Of a stretch of 54,938 bases of DNA, positions 35,268-44,729 are shown in pieces. The number at the start of each line of letters is the position of its first letter. The first letter of the stretch is position 1. The position numbers and the translations under genes are program-made. The notes below the pieces were generated by a model, which saw only the letters and a list, made by a program, of their open reading frames with translations, searched no databases and had not been told where the DNA came from. The stretch lies in assembly GCF_900091705.1 (NCBI RefSeq), contig NZ_LT594785.1, forward strand, positions 2,259,418 through 2,314,355, written 5' to 3'. This stretch comes from Clostridium mediterraneense. GTDB lineage: Bacteria; Bacillota; Clostridia; Clostridiales; Clostridiaceae.

Positions 35268-35975
35268 TTATTTCTTTTTATTTGAATTAAGTCTTTGCTT
35301 TATTGCCTCTTCTAAATCTTTATTACTAAATACCATTTTAATCTCTATTTTTCTATCCTGAATATAATCATCCTTATTATAATTTTCTTCACTCCTATTT
35401 CTTTCTTCTACTGTTCTATTTGTCTCAAACTCTGACATACCAGATGCTTTAAATTTATCACCAAATTTATTTTCAAGTTCACTATTCATTGGCATAATTT
35501 CATTTAAAAAGTTTACTGCTCTCATAGTAGAAAGCTCTCTATTACTAAAAGTATCTCCTGAATAGTCAGTGTGTCCAACTATTTCTATATAATCAATTTC
35601 TTTATTTATATCTTTTACATCTAAAAGATTATAAAAAACATCTCTAAACATAGCTGCTACTTGTTTACCATCATCTTTAAGCATTGCAGAATCAGTATCA
35701 AAGAAAGTTTCAGTTTTAATATCAATTTTACCTTCATCTCTATTAAACCTAATTATGCTTGGATCAACCTTATTTTGATTAAGTTCATATTCTATTTTGT
35801 CATATAAAACTTCTCTCTTTGCAGAAATATCATCAACAAATACAGTCAAAAATCCCATTGCTAATATCATAATAAAGAAAAAAACTAAAGATGTAATAGA
35901 CATAATATCTACAAAAGATGGCCAATAGGATGGATTTTCTTCTATATGCCTATATCTTTTTCTTCTTAGCTTCAT
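35268..35975 (-). CDS. OmpA/MotB-like stator protein (ZorB-like)
   Basis: A 235-residue protein with one membrane helix near the N-terminus. It is preceded by SYWPSFVDIMSITSLVFF, where the Asp is in the position of the proton-carrying Asp of MotB/ZorB. A periplasmic-type OmpA domain (about 95-225) follows, with EIVGHTDYSGD, LSTMRAVNFLNEI and the RxIEIK end. OmpA domains bind peptidoglycan and hold stator units. Its start overlaps the stop of the MotA-like gene (ATGA), so the two form a complex. Resemblance to ZorB of the Zorya anti-phage system is clear in layout, but ZorC and ZorD are absent. Confidence 0.85.
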   Translation of the reverse strand: MKLRRKRYRHIEENPSYWPSFVDIMSITSLVFFFIMILAMGFLTVFVDDISAKREVLYDKIEYELNQNKVDPSIIRFNRDEGKIDIKTETFFDTDSAMLKDDGKQVAAMFRDVFYNLLDVKDINKEIDYIEIVGHTDYSGDTFSNRELSTMRAVNFLNEIMPMNSELENKFGDKFKASGMSEFETNRTVEERNRSEENYNKDDYIQDRKIEIKMVFSNKDLEEAIKQRLNSNKKK

Positions 35976-37570
35976 TCTTTTCTACCTCTTAATCTATTTT
36001 TAATGTCTGTTGTCTCTCTCATAAGATTTGATGATGATTCTAAGATACTTATAGTATCATCTAAATTTTTATTTGCTTGATTTATATCTTCTGTAACATT
36101 ACCTATAGCATCTTCTAAATAATCAGATATTTGTATACCTATTCCATCAAGATATTGCTTTAATGCAATTGAAAATTTTTCTGCAAGATAAGGTGATATA
36201 TTTTCTATACTACTACTAAACTTTTTAAAACTTTCATCAAGCATTTTACTATGTTTATTTAACATTAAAACTTGGTATGCATTACCCTTATTTTGAATTT
36301 CATTATATTTTCTTATTTCATTTATAATTAACTTCATAGCTTTCTGATTCTCTATAATACTTCTACTTTCAGACATTATAGATTCACTTACTTCTTTTGT
36401 CATCTCTTCATTAATTTTTATAGCTTCACTTATTTTAGTTAAACCAGAATCTACACCATTCCCTATTTCAATCATAGAATCTCTAAATTGATTAGAAACT
36501 ATTCCAAAACATTGTCCTAAATTAGCTGAAAGATTTTCTAATGCAATATCCATAGTTCTACTCATAGCTTCAAATGAACTATCAATATTAGATGAAAGCT
36601 TTATCATAGATCCATCAAGATTTTCTGCACTATTAACAAAATTTCTAAATCCTTTATCAACACTTGTACTAAGCTCTGATGATACAACTACAAAATTACT
36701 AATGGACTTATTAAATGACTCTACTGGTGCTTCAAAGCTACGAACAGTATTATCAAAAGTTTCTACAAGTCCCTTAAATTCTTTTATATATTCTTTAAGA
36801 CCATTTGCTGATTCAGTTAAATCTAAAGAACTTGAATTAATTTTAGTTACAAGTTCCTCTACCCCATTTTTAAATAAGTTAGTCATTTCCTCAGTTAAAG
36901 TTAACATAGTAAACTTAACTGTTTTACTAAACTCTTCAAAAACTGTATTAAATGTTACAGCATGCTCTGCAAAAACTCTATTATCTAAAAGGTTTTCCAT
37001 CTCATTATAAAAATTTAATTTAGCATCTTTTGTAGATTGATTTTTAAGATTTAAAATAATTGATGTTATTACTCCAAAAATACTTGTCCAAAAAGCAGTA
37101 GCCATACTAGCTATCGGTCCTTGTAATTCCTTTGTAAAATTACTTATATTCTCTATTCCAACTAAAGCTGTTTTAGTCTCAAAAATTGCAAGTGTTAAAC
37201 CTAAAAATGTACCTAATAATCCTAACGCTGTTAGTATAGATGATAATAAATTTATCATACCCTCAAATTTTATAAATTTATTTTCAAGATTTTTTTCTAT
37301 TATAACTTCTGTATTTATATTATCTGTTCCATTTGCTGCACTTTTCTTAAAGTCACTTACCATCTTATTTAACTCTTGGCTTTCAAAAAGTATTTCCCCC
37401 TCATCATTTAAGCAATCAAAAATTTCTGTTGTTAATGATACATAATATCTTTTTATTAAAACTGCTAAAACTAATCCAATAATAAAGGTGAAAATTACTA
37501 TTACTATAACAAACCAACCAAGAATATTCTGTGAAGTTATCGATTGTATTGTCTTAAAAAAAACATCCAT
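35972..37570 (-). CDS. MotA/TolQ/ExbB-like channel protein with long tail (ZorA-like)
   Basis: A 532-residue inner-membrane proton-channel protein. Helices lie at about 18-40, 108-130 and 150-175. The MotA/TolQ signature LTALGLLGTFLGLTLAIF is in the second, and GPIASMATAFWTSIFGVITS in the third. The remaining 330 residues form a long polar helical tail with repeated Ser/Asn/Glu/Leu heptads and phrases such as NSAENLDGSM and LENLSANLGQ. This resembles the cytoplasmic tail of ZorA. The gene overlaps the OmpA-like gene by 4 bases. A role as an ion-driven stator is well supported; what it drives is unknown. Confidence 0.87.
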   Translation of the reverse strand: MDVFFKTIQSITSQNILGWFVIVIVIFTFIIGLVLAVLIKRYYVSLTTEIFDCLNDEGEILFESQELNKMVSDFKKSAANGTDNINTEVIIEKNLENKFIKFEGMINLLSSILTALGLLGTFLGLTLAIFETKTALVGIENISNFTKELQGPIASMATAFWTSIFGVITSIILNLKNQSTKDAKLNFYNEMENLLDNRVFAEHAVTFNTVFEEFSKTVKFTMLTLTEEMTNLFKNGVEELVTKINSSSLDLTESANGLKEYIKEFKGLVETFDNTVRSFEAPVESFNKSISNFVVVSSELSTSVDKGFRNFVNSAENLDGSMIKLSSNIDSSFEAMSRTMDIALENLSANLGQCFGIVSNQFRDSMIEIGNGVDSGLTKISEAIKINEEMTKEVSESIMSESRSIIENQKAMKLIINEIRKYNEIQNKGNAYQVLMLNKHSKMLDESFKKFSSSIENISPYLAEKFSIALKQYLDGIGIQISDYLEDAIGNVTEDINQANKNLDDTISILESSSNLMRETTDIKNRLRGRKE

Positions 37571-38059
37571 TCCTTGCCTCCCATTTACATAAACTATTCT
37601 TAATATTTATATGTAACATGAGTTATATATTATGTCCCTTTATAAAATACTTAATTTTTAATTATAAAAAGATAAATACCTTTTTAAAACAATATTCTAA
37701 CTTTACTTTTATTATCATTAAGAAGCTATTATTAACTTGTAAATAGCTCAAATTAATATAGATAAAAAATCTATTATAGTATTCAATTAATAAATTAAAT
37801 TACACATTATTTAATTTATTATATTTAATAATGTAACATATAAAAAAATTGTATAGTAATATTATTAATTTAAAATATAATTAATTAATACTTTTAAAAT
37901 ACCATATATTTAAAGAGTATTTTGCATACTCATTTTAATAAATTATAGATTATTTTTTCATATTATCAATTACGAATAATTTTCAACTATAAAATTATAT
38001 GATATTATTTATCAACCGAAGTTAACTACTAAAATTAATAAAACCAAAGGGGTGATATT
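37571..38059. other. AT-rich divergent intergenic region
   Basis: About 490 bases between the motor pair and the P-loop gene, more than 80 percent A+T by eye. It should contain promoters in both directions. I see no ORF with a ribosome site, no conserved RNA and no clear repeat. Confidence 0.45.
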
Positions 38060-38629
38060 TTGAATAAGAAATTTATATTTGGAATCATCGGTAAAAGTGG
38101 CGCAGGAAAAACTTGTTTAGAAAAAATACTTATAAGTAAATTAAATATAAAAAGTCTAGTATTAGATACAAACAGGGAGCCTAGAGATAATGAAGTTGAA
38201 GGTAGAGAACATTTTTATAAGACATCATCATATATGCAAAATTTAAGAGAAAATAATGGATATGCAGTCTTCATAGAATATGGAAAGTATTGGTATGGGT
38301 TAAGAAAAGATTATTTAGATAATCTTACTAATCATTCAGTGACAGTTCTTGAAGCTAGTGGTTATTATCAAATGAAATCGTCTTATAAAGATAGATTTAT
38401 ACCTATTTATATAGATACAAGTGATAAAAATAGACTTCTTAGAAGTTTAACTAGGGAAGCAAATCCAGAATGTTCTCAAATTATTTCAAGATATCTATCC
38501 GATTCTGAAGATTTTAAAGATATAGAAGCTGATGATACTATATATAAAATAAATAATGATCTTGATGATCCTAATATCGCAGCAGATAAACTTTTAGACT
38601 ACATAAAAAATATCATAAACAATAGTTAA
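38060..38629 (+). CDS. P-loop kinase-like protein (guanylate-kinase-like)
   Basis: A 189-residue soluble protein with a Walker A loop GKSGAGKT at residues 11-18. It then has the guanylate-kinase-like order: TNREPRDNEVEGREHFY (resembling the TTR-PR-GE-G--Y substrate segment), YGKYWYGL, a VTVLEASGYYQM strand and IPIYIDTSDKNRLLRSLTRE. The nucleotide or other acceptor is not certain. The start is TTG with an AAAGGGGTG site 5 bases upstream, so translation may be modest. The MFS transporter gene follows after 57 bases and may be cotranscribed. Confidence 0.78.
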   Translation: MNKKFIFGIIGKSGAGKTCLEKILISKLNIKSLVLDTNREPRDNEVEGREHFYKTSSYMQNLRENNGYAVFIEYGKYWYGLRKDYLDNLTNHSVTVLEASGYYQMKSSYKDRFIPIYIDTSDKNRLLRSLTREANPECSQIISRYLSDSEDFKDIEADDTIYKINNDLDDPNIAADKLLDYIKNIINNS

Positions 38630-38686
38630 TTTCGAATTTAAATAAAATTTCTTATATTGAAGTATTTCAATATAACGGAGGTAAAT

Positions 38687-39964
38687 ATGGAAACGAATTC
38701 TAATGTTATTAGAAATAAATATAAAACATATAGTACAAGGGCTGTAATAATGGTATTCTTATCATATACAATTTACTGTCTATATCAAGAAAATTTCAAT
38801 GTAACTACTCCATTTTTAGTTAAGCAGTTACATTTTACTAAAGTTCAAATAGGACTTATTGCAAGTACATTTTCATTCTCATATGCTATAGGAAAAATCG
38901 TTCTAGGTATATATTTAGATAGAGTTAATAGCAAAAAAGCTATTCTTCTTGGTCTTATAGGGGCATCTATAACATCTGTATTATTAGGATTTTCTAGAAG
39001 TGTTCCTGTATTTGTTGGATTAATGCTATTTAATGGTGTATTTGTTGCTATATCTTCACCTGCTGGTCATATAGCAATTGGTAAGTGGTTCTCTAAAAAA
39101 GAACGTGGATTTACAATGTCTATAGTAAATATATCTCATAATATTGGTGCTGGTTTAGTTGGACCATTAGCAAATTTAGCAATTTTACTATTTGGTGTTA
39201 GTGGATTTAGATGGATATTCTTTATTCCTGCAATAATTAGTATAGTATTTATTATATTAATATTCTTTATAGGAGTTGATAGCCCTGAATCAGTAGGTCT
39301 TCCATCAATGACTGAATTTAAAGAAAATAATAAACTAGATAGTGAAGTAACTACTATGTCTAGCTTTGAAATCTTTAAAAAATATGTATTAAAGAATAAA
39401 TATATTTGGATACTTATGCCTGCTATATTCTCTATTTTTGTTATTAAAAGAGGTGTTGCTGATTGGCTTCCTTTATATTTAACAGAATTTAAGCATTTTT
39501 CACCTCAAGAAAGTAACTGGGTATTATTCACATATCAATATTCAGCTATACCTGTTACATTAATTGTTGGTTGGCTTTCAGATAAATTCTTTAAAGGTAA
39601 TAGAGCTCCATTAGCAATAATATCTATGATAGGTGTTGTTCTTGCTTTAATTTTATACTGGATGAATGATAACTATGTCTTAACATTAATATCTGCTTCA
39701 CTAATAAGTATATGTACATATAGTCCATTCTTACTTTTAAGTGTCAGCGTTATGGATGTAGTGCCTGAATTTGCAATAGGAAGTGCTGATGGATTCTCTG
39801 GAGTTGCTGGAGTACTATTTGCATTCTCTAATTATGGACTTGGCTATATAACTCAATACTATGGCTGGAATGCTTCTATGGTATTTATAATAGTGGGAGC
39901 ATTAATAGGAGTAGTTTCTTTATTAGTTCTGCAATATGTTTATAAGAAAGATGGTATCTTCTAA
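38687..39964 (+). CDS. MFS transporter, organophosphate:phosphate antiporter (OPA) family
   Basis: A transporter of about 425 residues with 12 membrane helices. The family signature GKWFSKKERGFTMSIVNISHNIGAGL near residue 140 and the central-loop DSPESVGLP match the GlpT/UhpT (OPA) family, which exchanges sugar phosphates or glycerol 3-phosphate for phosphate. The start is the ATG at 38687 with GGAGG 5 bases upstream. An in-frame ATG 10 codons earlier has no site. Substrate is not resolvable by eye. It follows the P-loop protein on the same strand. Confidence 0.87.
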   Translation: METNSNVIRNKYKTYSTRAVIMVFLSYTIYCLYQENFNVTTPFLVKQLHFTKVQIGLIASTFSFSYAIGKIVLGIYLDRVNSKKAILLGLIGASITSVLLGFSRSVPVFVGLMLFNGVFVAISSPAGHIAIGKWFSKKERGFTMSIVNISHNIGAGLVGPLANLAILLFGVSGFRWIFFIPAIISIVFIILIFFIGVDSPESVGLPSMTEFKENNKLDSEVTTMSSFEIFKKYVLKNKYIWILMPAIFSIFVIKRGVADWLPLYLTEFKHFSPQESNWVLFTYQYSAIPVTLIVGWLSDKFFKGNRAPLAIISMIGVVLALILYWMNDNYVLTLISASLISICTYSPFLLLSVSVMDVVPEFAIGSADGFSGVAGVLFAFSNYGLGYITQYYGWNASMVFIIVGALIGVVSLLVLQYVYKKDGIF

Positions 39965-39978
39965 GATATTATAAACTC

Positions 39979-40028
39979 AAAGGACTGTTTCATACTAGGA
40001 TTTAATTCTAATATGAAATAGTCCTTTT
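39979..40028 (+). terminator. Terminator after the OPA transporter gene
   Basis: Hairpin with arms AAAGGACTGTTTCATA and TATGAAATAGTCCTTT (one mismatch), inner AT-rich pairs, and a T-run, 15 bases past the stop. Confidence 0.88.
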
Positions 40029-40178
40029 TTATTAATCTCAGATTCTATATATTTATCATTTCATTATACATTTTATCCTATATTACAAAAATACTTATCT
40101 AATTTTCTTAAATCTATTTTTTATACTATAAAATATTTATATCCTTAATTTAAAGTAAGACTTAAATCTATAAAATAC

Positions 40179-40224
40179 AAAAAACTATCCTATAATGTTT
40201 TAACACTATAGGATAGTTTTTTTT
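40179..40224 (-). terminator. Terminator after the rhodanese-like gene
   Basis: Stem AAAACTATCCTATA with its complement, inner AT-rich pairs, followed on the minus strand by a T-run. It lies 15 bases past the stop. Confidence 0.88.
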
Positions 40225-40238
40225 CATTTCTAATTATT

Positions 40239-41747
40239 TTAATTATTATTTGAACTATTGTTAGAATTATTATTTGCACTACTATTAGTACTATTATTAC
40301 TTGTTGCAGTAGAATTATTGCTATTGCTAGAATTACTATTACTATCATTATTTGTATTAGCTGAATTTCCACTGTTTGAGTTTGATCCTGAATTTGAGTT
40401 AGGATTATTTTGCTGATTAATTATCGCATTCCTAATAGCTGCAACCTGTGTAAGATTAGCATTATAATACTTAATATTATCAAATCCTGCCATCTTTAGT
40501 ATTAAGGACATAAACGCTATATTTCCTTTATCACTGTTGTAGAATAAAATTATGTCATTTTGATTGATACCTTTATTATTAAATAAATTATCTAATCTAT
40601 TAACTGATTTTATAGTTCCATTAGAATTTAAAAGCTCACTAAGCTTTATTTGAGTAACACCAGCTGGTGGTAAATTTGATTCAGTAATATATGCTTGATT
40701 AGTTCCATTAGAGGTATTAGTTGAACTATTGCTATTATTACCACTATTACTGCTATTAGAAGTACTTTCAACATTTGAATTTACTTCTTGATTGTTTAAG
40801 CTTGAATTATTTACTTGATTTTGTCCATTCACATTAGAACTGTTACTATTTCCATTTGTTTGTGAATTATTTGTATTGATATTTTTAGGTTTAATATCGT
40901 TAACAAGTTGAACTATCTTAAGCTTAGAAATATTCTTTTTAATTTCATCAAGTGTAATAGCCTTATTAGTAACAAAATTCTCAATTTCTATATTACTCTT
41001 CTTTGGAAGTGGTACACCCTTTATACTTTCAAAACCTTCTGCTTTCCAGTTATCATATCCACCATTAAGCATTTTTGAATCAATTCCTACCATTCTAAAC
41101 ATCCAAGAAAACTTACCTAAATCATCTAGGTTTTGAGAATTTGAATCTCCATATATAACAACTATAGATTTTTGAGTAATACCAAGATCTTGTAACTCTT
41201 CACTCAATTTCTTCTTATTTAATAAAGCTGTCCAGTTCTTAGTAGTATTTCCTTCATTATTTACTGAAGTTGAATTATTTGTACTTTCTCCATTACTATT
41301 CTCATTATTTTCTGTAGTTGAATTATTGCTACTATTAGTATTATTTTGATTATCAGAATTACTTTGTGTATTTACATTCTGACTATTTGATGTTTCATTA
41401 TCTGAATTCTGATTATTTGAATTCTCATTATTAGTATTATTTTCATTACCATTATTATTTGAACTATTACTTATAAATTGATTCCATGAAACATTAATAG
41501 CTCCAGGTATATGGCCTTCATCATATTGCTTCTTACTTCTAATATCTAATATAACTAAGTTAGCATTATGAATATTCTCATTTAACCATTCTACTCCAAC
41601 TAAATATTTATTATTTATATTATTACTATCACTAACTATCTTCTTTGTTTCAACAATTACTTGTTCTTTACTAGATCCAAAAAAGGTAACAACAAAAACT
41701 AAAATGGCTATTATAGCAACCATTATTTTTTGAAATTTACTATTCAT
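40239..41747 (-). CDS. Exported double-rhodanese-like protein, catalytic Cys missing, Asn/Ser-rich inserts
   Basis: A 502-residue protein with an N-terminal membrane helix (about 5-25) that acts as a signal or anchor. Two rhodanese folds follow. The first starts VEWLNENIHNANLVILDIR with GHIPGAINVSW, and its active-site strand reads VVIYGDSNSQ. The second has ILFYNSDKGN in the same place. In both, the Cys of the rhodanese active loop is replaced (Asp and Asn), so sulfur transfer is unlikely. Each fold is split by a long Asn/Ser/Thr insert, and the C-terminus is a further tail of about 60 Asn/Ser residues. The start at 41747 has GGAGG 5 bases upstream; a longer frame to 41786 lacks one. A surface binding or scaffold role is inferred. 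Confidence 0.83.
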   Translation of the reverse strand: MNSKFQKIMVAIIAILVFVVTFFGSSKEQVIVETKKIVSDSNNINNKYLVGVEWLNENIHNANLVILDIRSKKQYDEGHIPGAINVSWNQFISNSSNNNGNENNTNNENSNNQNSDNETSNSQNVNTQSNSDNQNNTNSSNNSTTENNENSNGESTNNSTSVNNEGNTTKNWTALLNKKKLSEELQDLGITQKSIVVIYGDSNSQNLDDLGKFSWMFRMVGIDSKMLNGGYDNWKAEGFESIKGVPLPKKSNIEIENFVTNKAITLDEIKKNISKLKIVQLVNDIKPKNINTNNSQTNGNSNSSNVNGQNQVNNSSLNNQEVNSNVESTSNSSNSGNNSNSSTNTSNGTNQAYITESNLPPAGVTQIKLSELLNSNGTIKSVNRLDNLFNNKGINQNDIILFYNSDKGNIAFMSLILKMAGFDNIKYYNANLTQVAAIRNAIINQQNNPNSNSGSNSNSGNSANTNNDSNSNSSNSNNSTATSNNSTNSSANNNSNNSSNNN

Positions 41748-41890
41748 TTTGCCCTCCTGAAAATCCTCTATAAAAAATTTTATCATCTTAGGCTATCTAA
41801 TTCAAAACCTATTATTTAAGCTCTCCTAAAGAACAAGCTATAAAATTATAATTATTATATTAAATCATCTATTTATCAAAATAAAAATAA

Positions 41891-41918
41891 AAAAAGCATC
41901 ACTTTTAGTAACGCTTTT
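41891..41918 (-). terminator. Terminator after the amidase gene
   Basis: A 10-bp stem with G-T pairs (AAAGCGTTAC / GTGATGCTTT) and a run of seven T on the minus strand, about 105 bases past the amidase stop. Confidence 0.65.
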
Positions 41919-42021
41919 GTAAAAATCATTTTAATTTTTTATTAATTTATATTTATATATTAAATTGCTAATATATAACATAAAATAAGAATGCTTCAAT
42001 TTTACATACACACAAATCCAT

Positions 42022-42693
42022 TTAACCCAAAGTTTTAATGTTATTTATCATTCTTTTCTCTAAATCTTTAACGTCTATATTCTTGCCAGGACATAAAGTA
42101 CTTTTAACATCTCCATGTCTCACCATGCTTTCTATTGGATACCTTAGAGATAAATATGTTGATAACTTAATTATAGACTCTAATTGAATATCTTCTATCT
42201 TTTCTTGCTCAAAATTTCCTTCAAGACAAATTCCTAAAGTATTAATATTATTATTAGAAGCATGTGCCCCTATAGCATTTGTTGGTCTCCCTTCATAGAT
42301 AGTCCCATCTTTTCTAATATAAAAATGATAACCAATACCAGCCCAACCTCTTGCCTTATGCATAGCATTTATATCTTGAGGAGTTAATCCTGTCTTTGCT
42401 GAATGATGTACTATTATACGATTAGGCTTATTAACATAATTTAATTTTTCAGTCCACAAAAAATTACTTTTTTGAATATCTAAATCTAATTCAGATTTAC
42501 TAAGTTCCTTTTTAGAAAGTTCTACATTATAAATACTTCTATAACTATTTCTTTCATTATATTTTTGTCTAAAAAATTTAAATGCAAAAAATATACCTAT
42601 AATGAAAATAATAAATAGTATAAACACTAAAATTCTTCTTAAAATATAAACCCTTTTTGGTAGCCTTTTTTTCTTTCTCACCTTAGTTACCAT
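42022..42693 (-). CDS. N-acetylmuramoyl-L-alanine amidase, PGRP/amidase_2 type, membrane-anchored
   Basis: A 223-residue zinc amidase that cuts the bond between muramic acid and the peptide stem of peptidoglycan. A very basic N-terminus (KVRKKKRLPKR) precedes one membrane helix (about 18-40). The catalytic domain starts near 90 with the zinc ligand in RIIVHHSAK. It continues with GYHFYIRKDGTIYEGRP, GAHASNNNINTLGICLEGNF and the second ligand set RHGDVKSTLCPGKN. Length fits a one-domain enzyme tethered outside the membrane. It is monocistronic with a GGGGAG ribosome site. A role in cell-wall turnover or sporulation is inferred. Confidence 0.9.
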   Translation of the reverse strand: MVTKVRKKKRLPKRVYILRRILVFILFIIFIIGIFFAFKFFRQKYNERNSYRSIYNVELSKKELSKSELDLDIQKSNFLWTEKLNYVNKPNRIIVHHSAKTGLTPQDINAMHKARGWAGIGYHFYIRKDGTIYEGRPTNAIGAHASNNNINTLGICLEGNFEQEKIEDIQLESIIKLSTYLSLRYPIESMVRHGDVKSTLCPGKNIDVKDLEKRMINNIKTLG

Positions 42694-42817
42694 ATTTAAA
42701 TCTCCCCATAAATTTATATATGAATATTACCAATATAAGTAAAATTACTTTTTCTTTAATTTTATCACTTTTTATATTCTATTAACATAAAGTAAAATAA
42801 TTTCTTCTTGAAATAAA

Positions 42818-42865
42818 AAAAGCCCATCTATTAAAAGAAATACTTCTTTTAATAGATAAGCCTTT
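42818..42865 (-). terminator. Terminator after the phosphate transporter operon
   Basis: Long hairpin with arms AAAGGCTTATCTATTAAAAG and near-complement, beginning inside the stop codon, and a run of seven T on the minus strand. Confidence 0.9.
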
Positions 42866-43862
42866 ACATAAATAATTTTACTATTTCAACATAAATAAAT
42901 GCTAATATTGCAGCTCCTGGTATTGTTAATACCCAAGCCCATACTATTGTTTTAGCAACTCCCCATTTAACTCTTTTAATGCTCTTTTCAGCACCAGCTC
43001 CCATAATACTTGTTGTAATTATTTGAGTAGTACTTACTGGAGCTTTAAATGCAGTTGCCATAGCTATTATAGCTCCGGCAGCTGATTGAGCTGCAAAACC
43101 ACTAACTGGGTTTAATTTAGTAACTCCGTTACCCATAGTTTTAATAATTCTTTTTCCACCTAAAGCTGTTCCAAGTCCCATTGCTGTAGCACATAGGAAT
43201 ATAACCCATAAAGGTACATTAAACGCTCCAAGGAATCCTCCACTTATTAAAGCCATTGTTATTATTCCCATTGATTTTTGTGAATCATTTTCACCATGAT
43301 TTAAAGCCATAAAAATAGCTGAAATTATTTGTAATCTTTGGAATAACTTATTAACTTTTCTTGGCTTAGATGATCCTACTAATTTATTTAAAATAACCAT
43401 AAAGATATATCCAACTATTAAACCTATTATAGGTGACAAGAATAGCCATAATATAACTTCATCAAATAGATTTCCCCAATCAACTATACTGAATGATTTT
43501 GAAAATGCTATTGCACCACCAATTAAAGCACCTATAAGTGCATATGATGAACTACTTGGTATAGCAAAATACCATGTTAATAGATCCCAAGTAATAGCTG
43601 CCACTAAAACAGCTGCTATTACCCATAAAGGTATAAGCCTATCATCTACGATTCCTGAACCAACAGTTTTAGCAACTGCTGTACTAATAAAAGCACCTAA
43701 AAAATTAAATACTGCACATAATCCTATAGCAGCTTTAGGGCTTAAAGCTCTAGTTGATATAGAAGTAGCAACTACTGTTGCTGTATCGTGAAAACCATTT
43801 ATAAAATCAAATACTAATGCTAAAACTATTATAACAATAGTTATTAATAATGAACTATGCAT
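42864..43862 (-). CDS. pit: Inorganic phosphate transporter, PiT family
   Basis: A 332-residue low-affinity phosphate permease driven by protons or sodium. About ten helices are visible. The PiT signature occurs twice: FDFINGFHDTATVVATSISTRAL near residue 18 and ALNHGENDSQKSMGIITMALIS near 190. GAGAEKSIKRVKWGVAK near the end is also typical. It overlaps the upstream DUF47 gene by 8 bases, the usual pairing in bacteria. The ribosome site lies inside the DUF47 coding end. Confidence 0.95.
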   Translation of the reverse strand: MHSSLLITIVIIVLALVFDFINGFHDTATVVATSISTRALSPKAAIGLCAVFNFLGAFISTAVAKTVGSGIVDDRLIPLWVIAAVLVAAITWDLLTWYFAIPSSSSYALIGALIGGAIAFSKSFSIVDWGNLFDEVILWLFLSPIIGLIVGYIFMVILNKLVGSSKPRKVNKLFQRLQIISAIFMALNHGENDSQKSMGIITMALISGGFLGAFNVPLWVIFLCATAMGLGTALGGKRIIKTMGNGVTKLNPVSGFAAQSAAGAIIAMATAFKAPVSTTQIITTSIMGAGAEKSIKRVKWGVAKTIVWAWVLTIPGAAILAFIYVEIVKLFM

Positions 43863-44490
43863 GTTTCATTACAACTCCTCCGATTATATTTGCAACTGTT
43901 TCGCATGAGTCTATAGTATTCTCAAATGCTTTATATAAATCTTTCCACTTTATGACGTTTAAAACATCAATGTTTTCTTCTCTAAATAATTTTCCAACTA
44001 CTTCTCTGAAGAATACATCTGCTTCATTTTCTATTTTATTTATTGCTATTATCTTTTCATTTATGATTTTATTTTCATGAGCTTTATGCATATAAGCTAA
44101 GATTTGCATTAACTCATTGATTTCTTTAGTAGCAGAAACTATAAAATCTGCAAATATTCTAGCTTCATCAGTACATTCTTTTACATTTAACATTATAAAG
44201 CTATGTAAAAGAGATTCTATATGATCTATAATATCATCCATTTTTTTAGCAACTGCATAAATATCCTCTCTATCGATAGGTGTTACAAATGCATTATTAA
44301 GCTCTTCAATAATTTTATGTACTATTTTGTCGCCTTCATGCTCTAGCTTTTGTATTTCTTGAGAATGAACAACGGCATTTTCCATATTACTTAAAAATTT
44401 TCTTAAAAGTTCAGCAGCATCTAATGTGTTTTGTGATTGTTGCTTGAATAATTTGTAGAACTTATCTTCCTTAGGATTTAAATTAAACAT
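43855..44490 (-). CDS. DUF47 family protein, PhoU-like partner of PiT
   Basis: A 211-residue helical-bundle protein of the DUF47/PhoU-like family. Two related halves contain LEHEGDKIVHKIIEELN (about 46-62) and INKIENEADVFFREVVGKL (about 145-163), the metal-binding E-x-E-x-D pattern of the family. It is thought to regulate or chaperone the PiT transporter encoded downstream with an 8-base overlap. Cytoplasmic. AAGGAG lies before the ATG. No PhoP/PhoR genes are nearby. Confidence 0.93.
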   Translation of the reverse strand: MFNLNPKEDKFYKLFKQQSQNTLDAAELLRKFLSNMENAVVHSQEIQKLEHEGDKIVHKIIEELNNAFVTPIDREDIYAVAKKMDDIIDHIESLLHSFIMLNVKECTDEARIFADFIVSATKEINELMQILAYMHKAHENKIINEKIIAINKIENEADVFFREVVGKLFREENIDVLNVIKWKDLYKAFENTIDSCETVANIIGGVVMKHA

Positions 44491-44729
44491 CTCTCCAACT
44501 CCTTGAAATTCATCTTTATCTCTCTGTGTATTAGGTCTTATAACTATATACCATAATAAAAATTCTTATCGAATTTTTACCTTAGCTATAAATAGTACTG
44601 TAAGAAATCAATAATCCATAAAAACGCTTATATATCATCTTGTATTTATTATATTTTTTATTTATAACTTAATCTTGTTTTAAATTTTTAGAATAACATA
44701 TTTTTATATTCTTATATCCATTTTAAAAA

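Noticed and set aside
35268-38629. Complete Zorya defence system
   Set aside because: Only ZorA- and ZorB-like proteins are present. No ZorC, ZorD or ZorE-like gene lies on either side.
40190-40372. Minus-strand Ile/Val-rich open frame overlapping the end of the rhodanese-like gene
   Set aside because: It is an out-of-frame reading of the Asn/Ser repeat tail and has no ribosome site.
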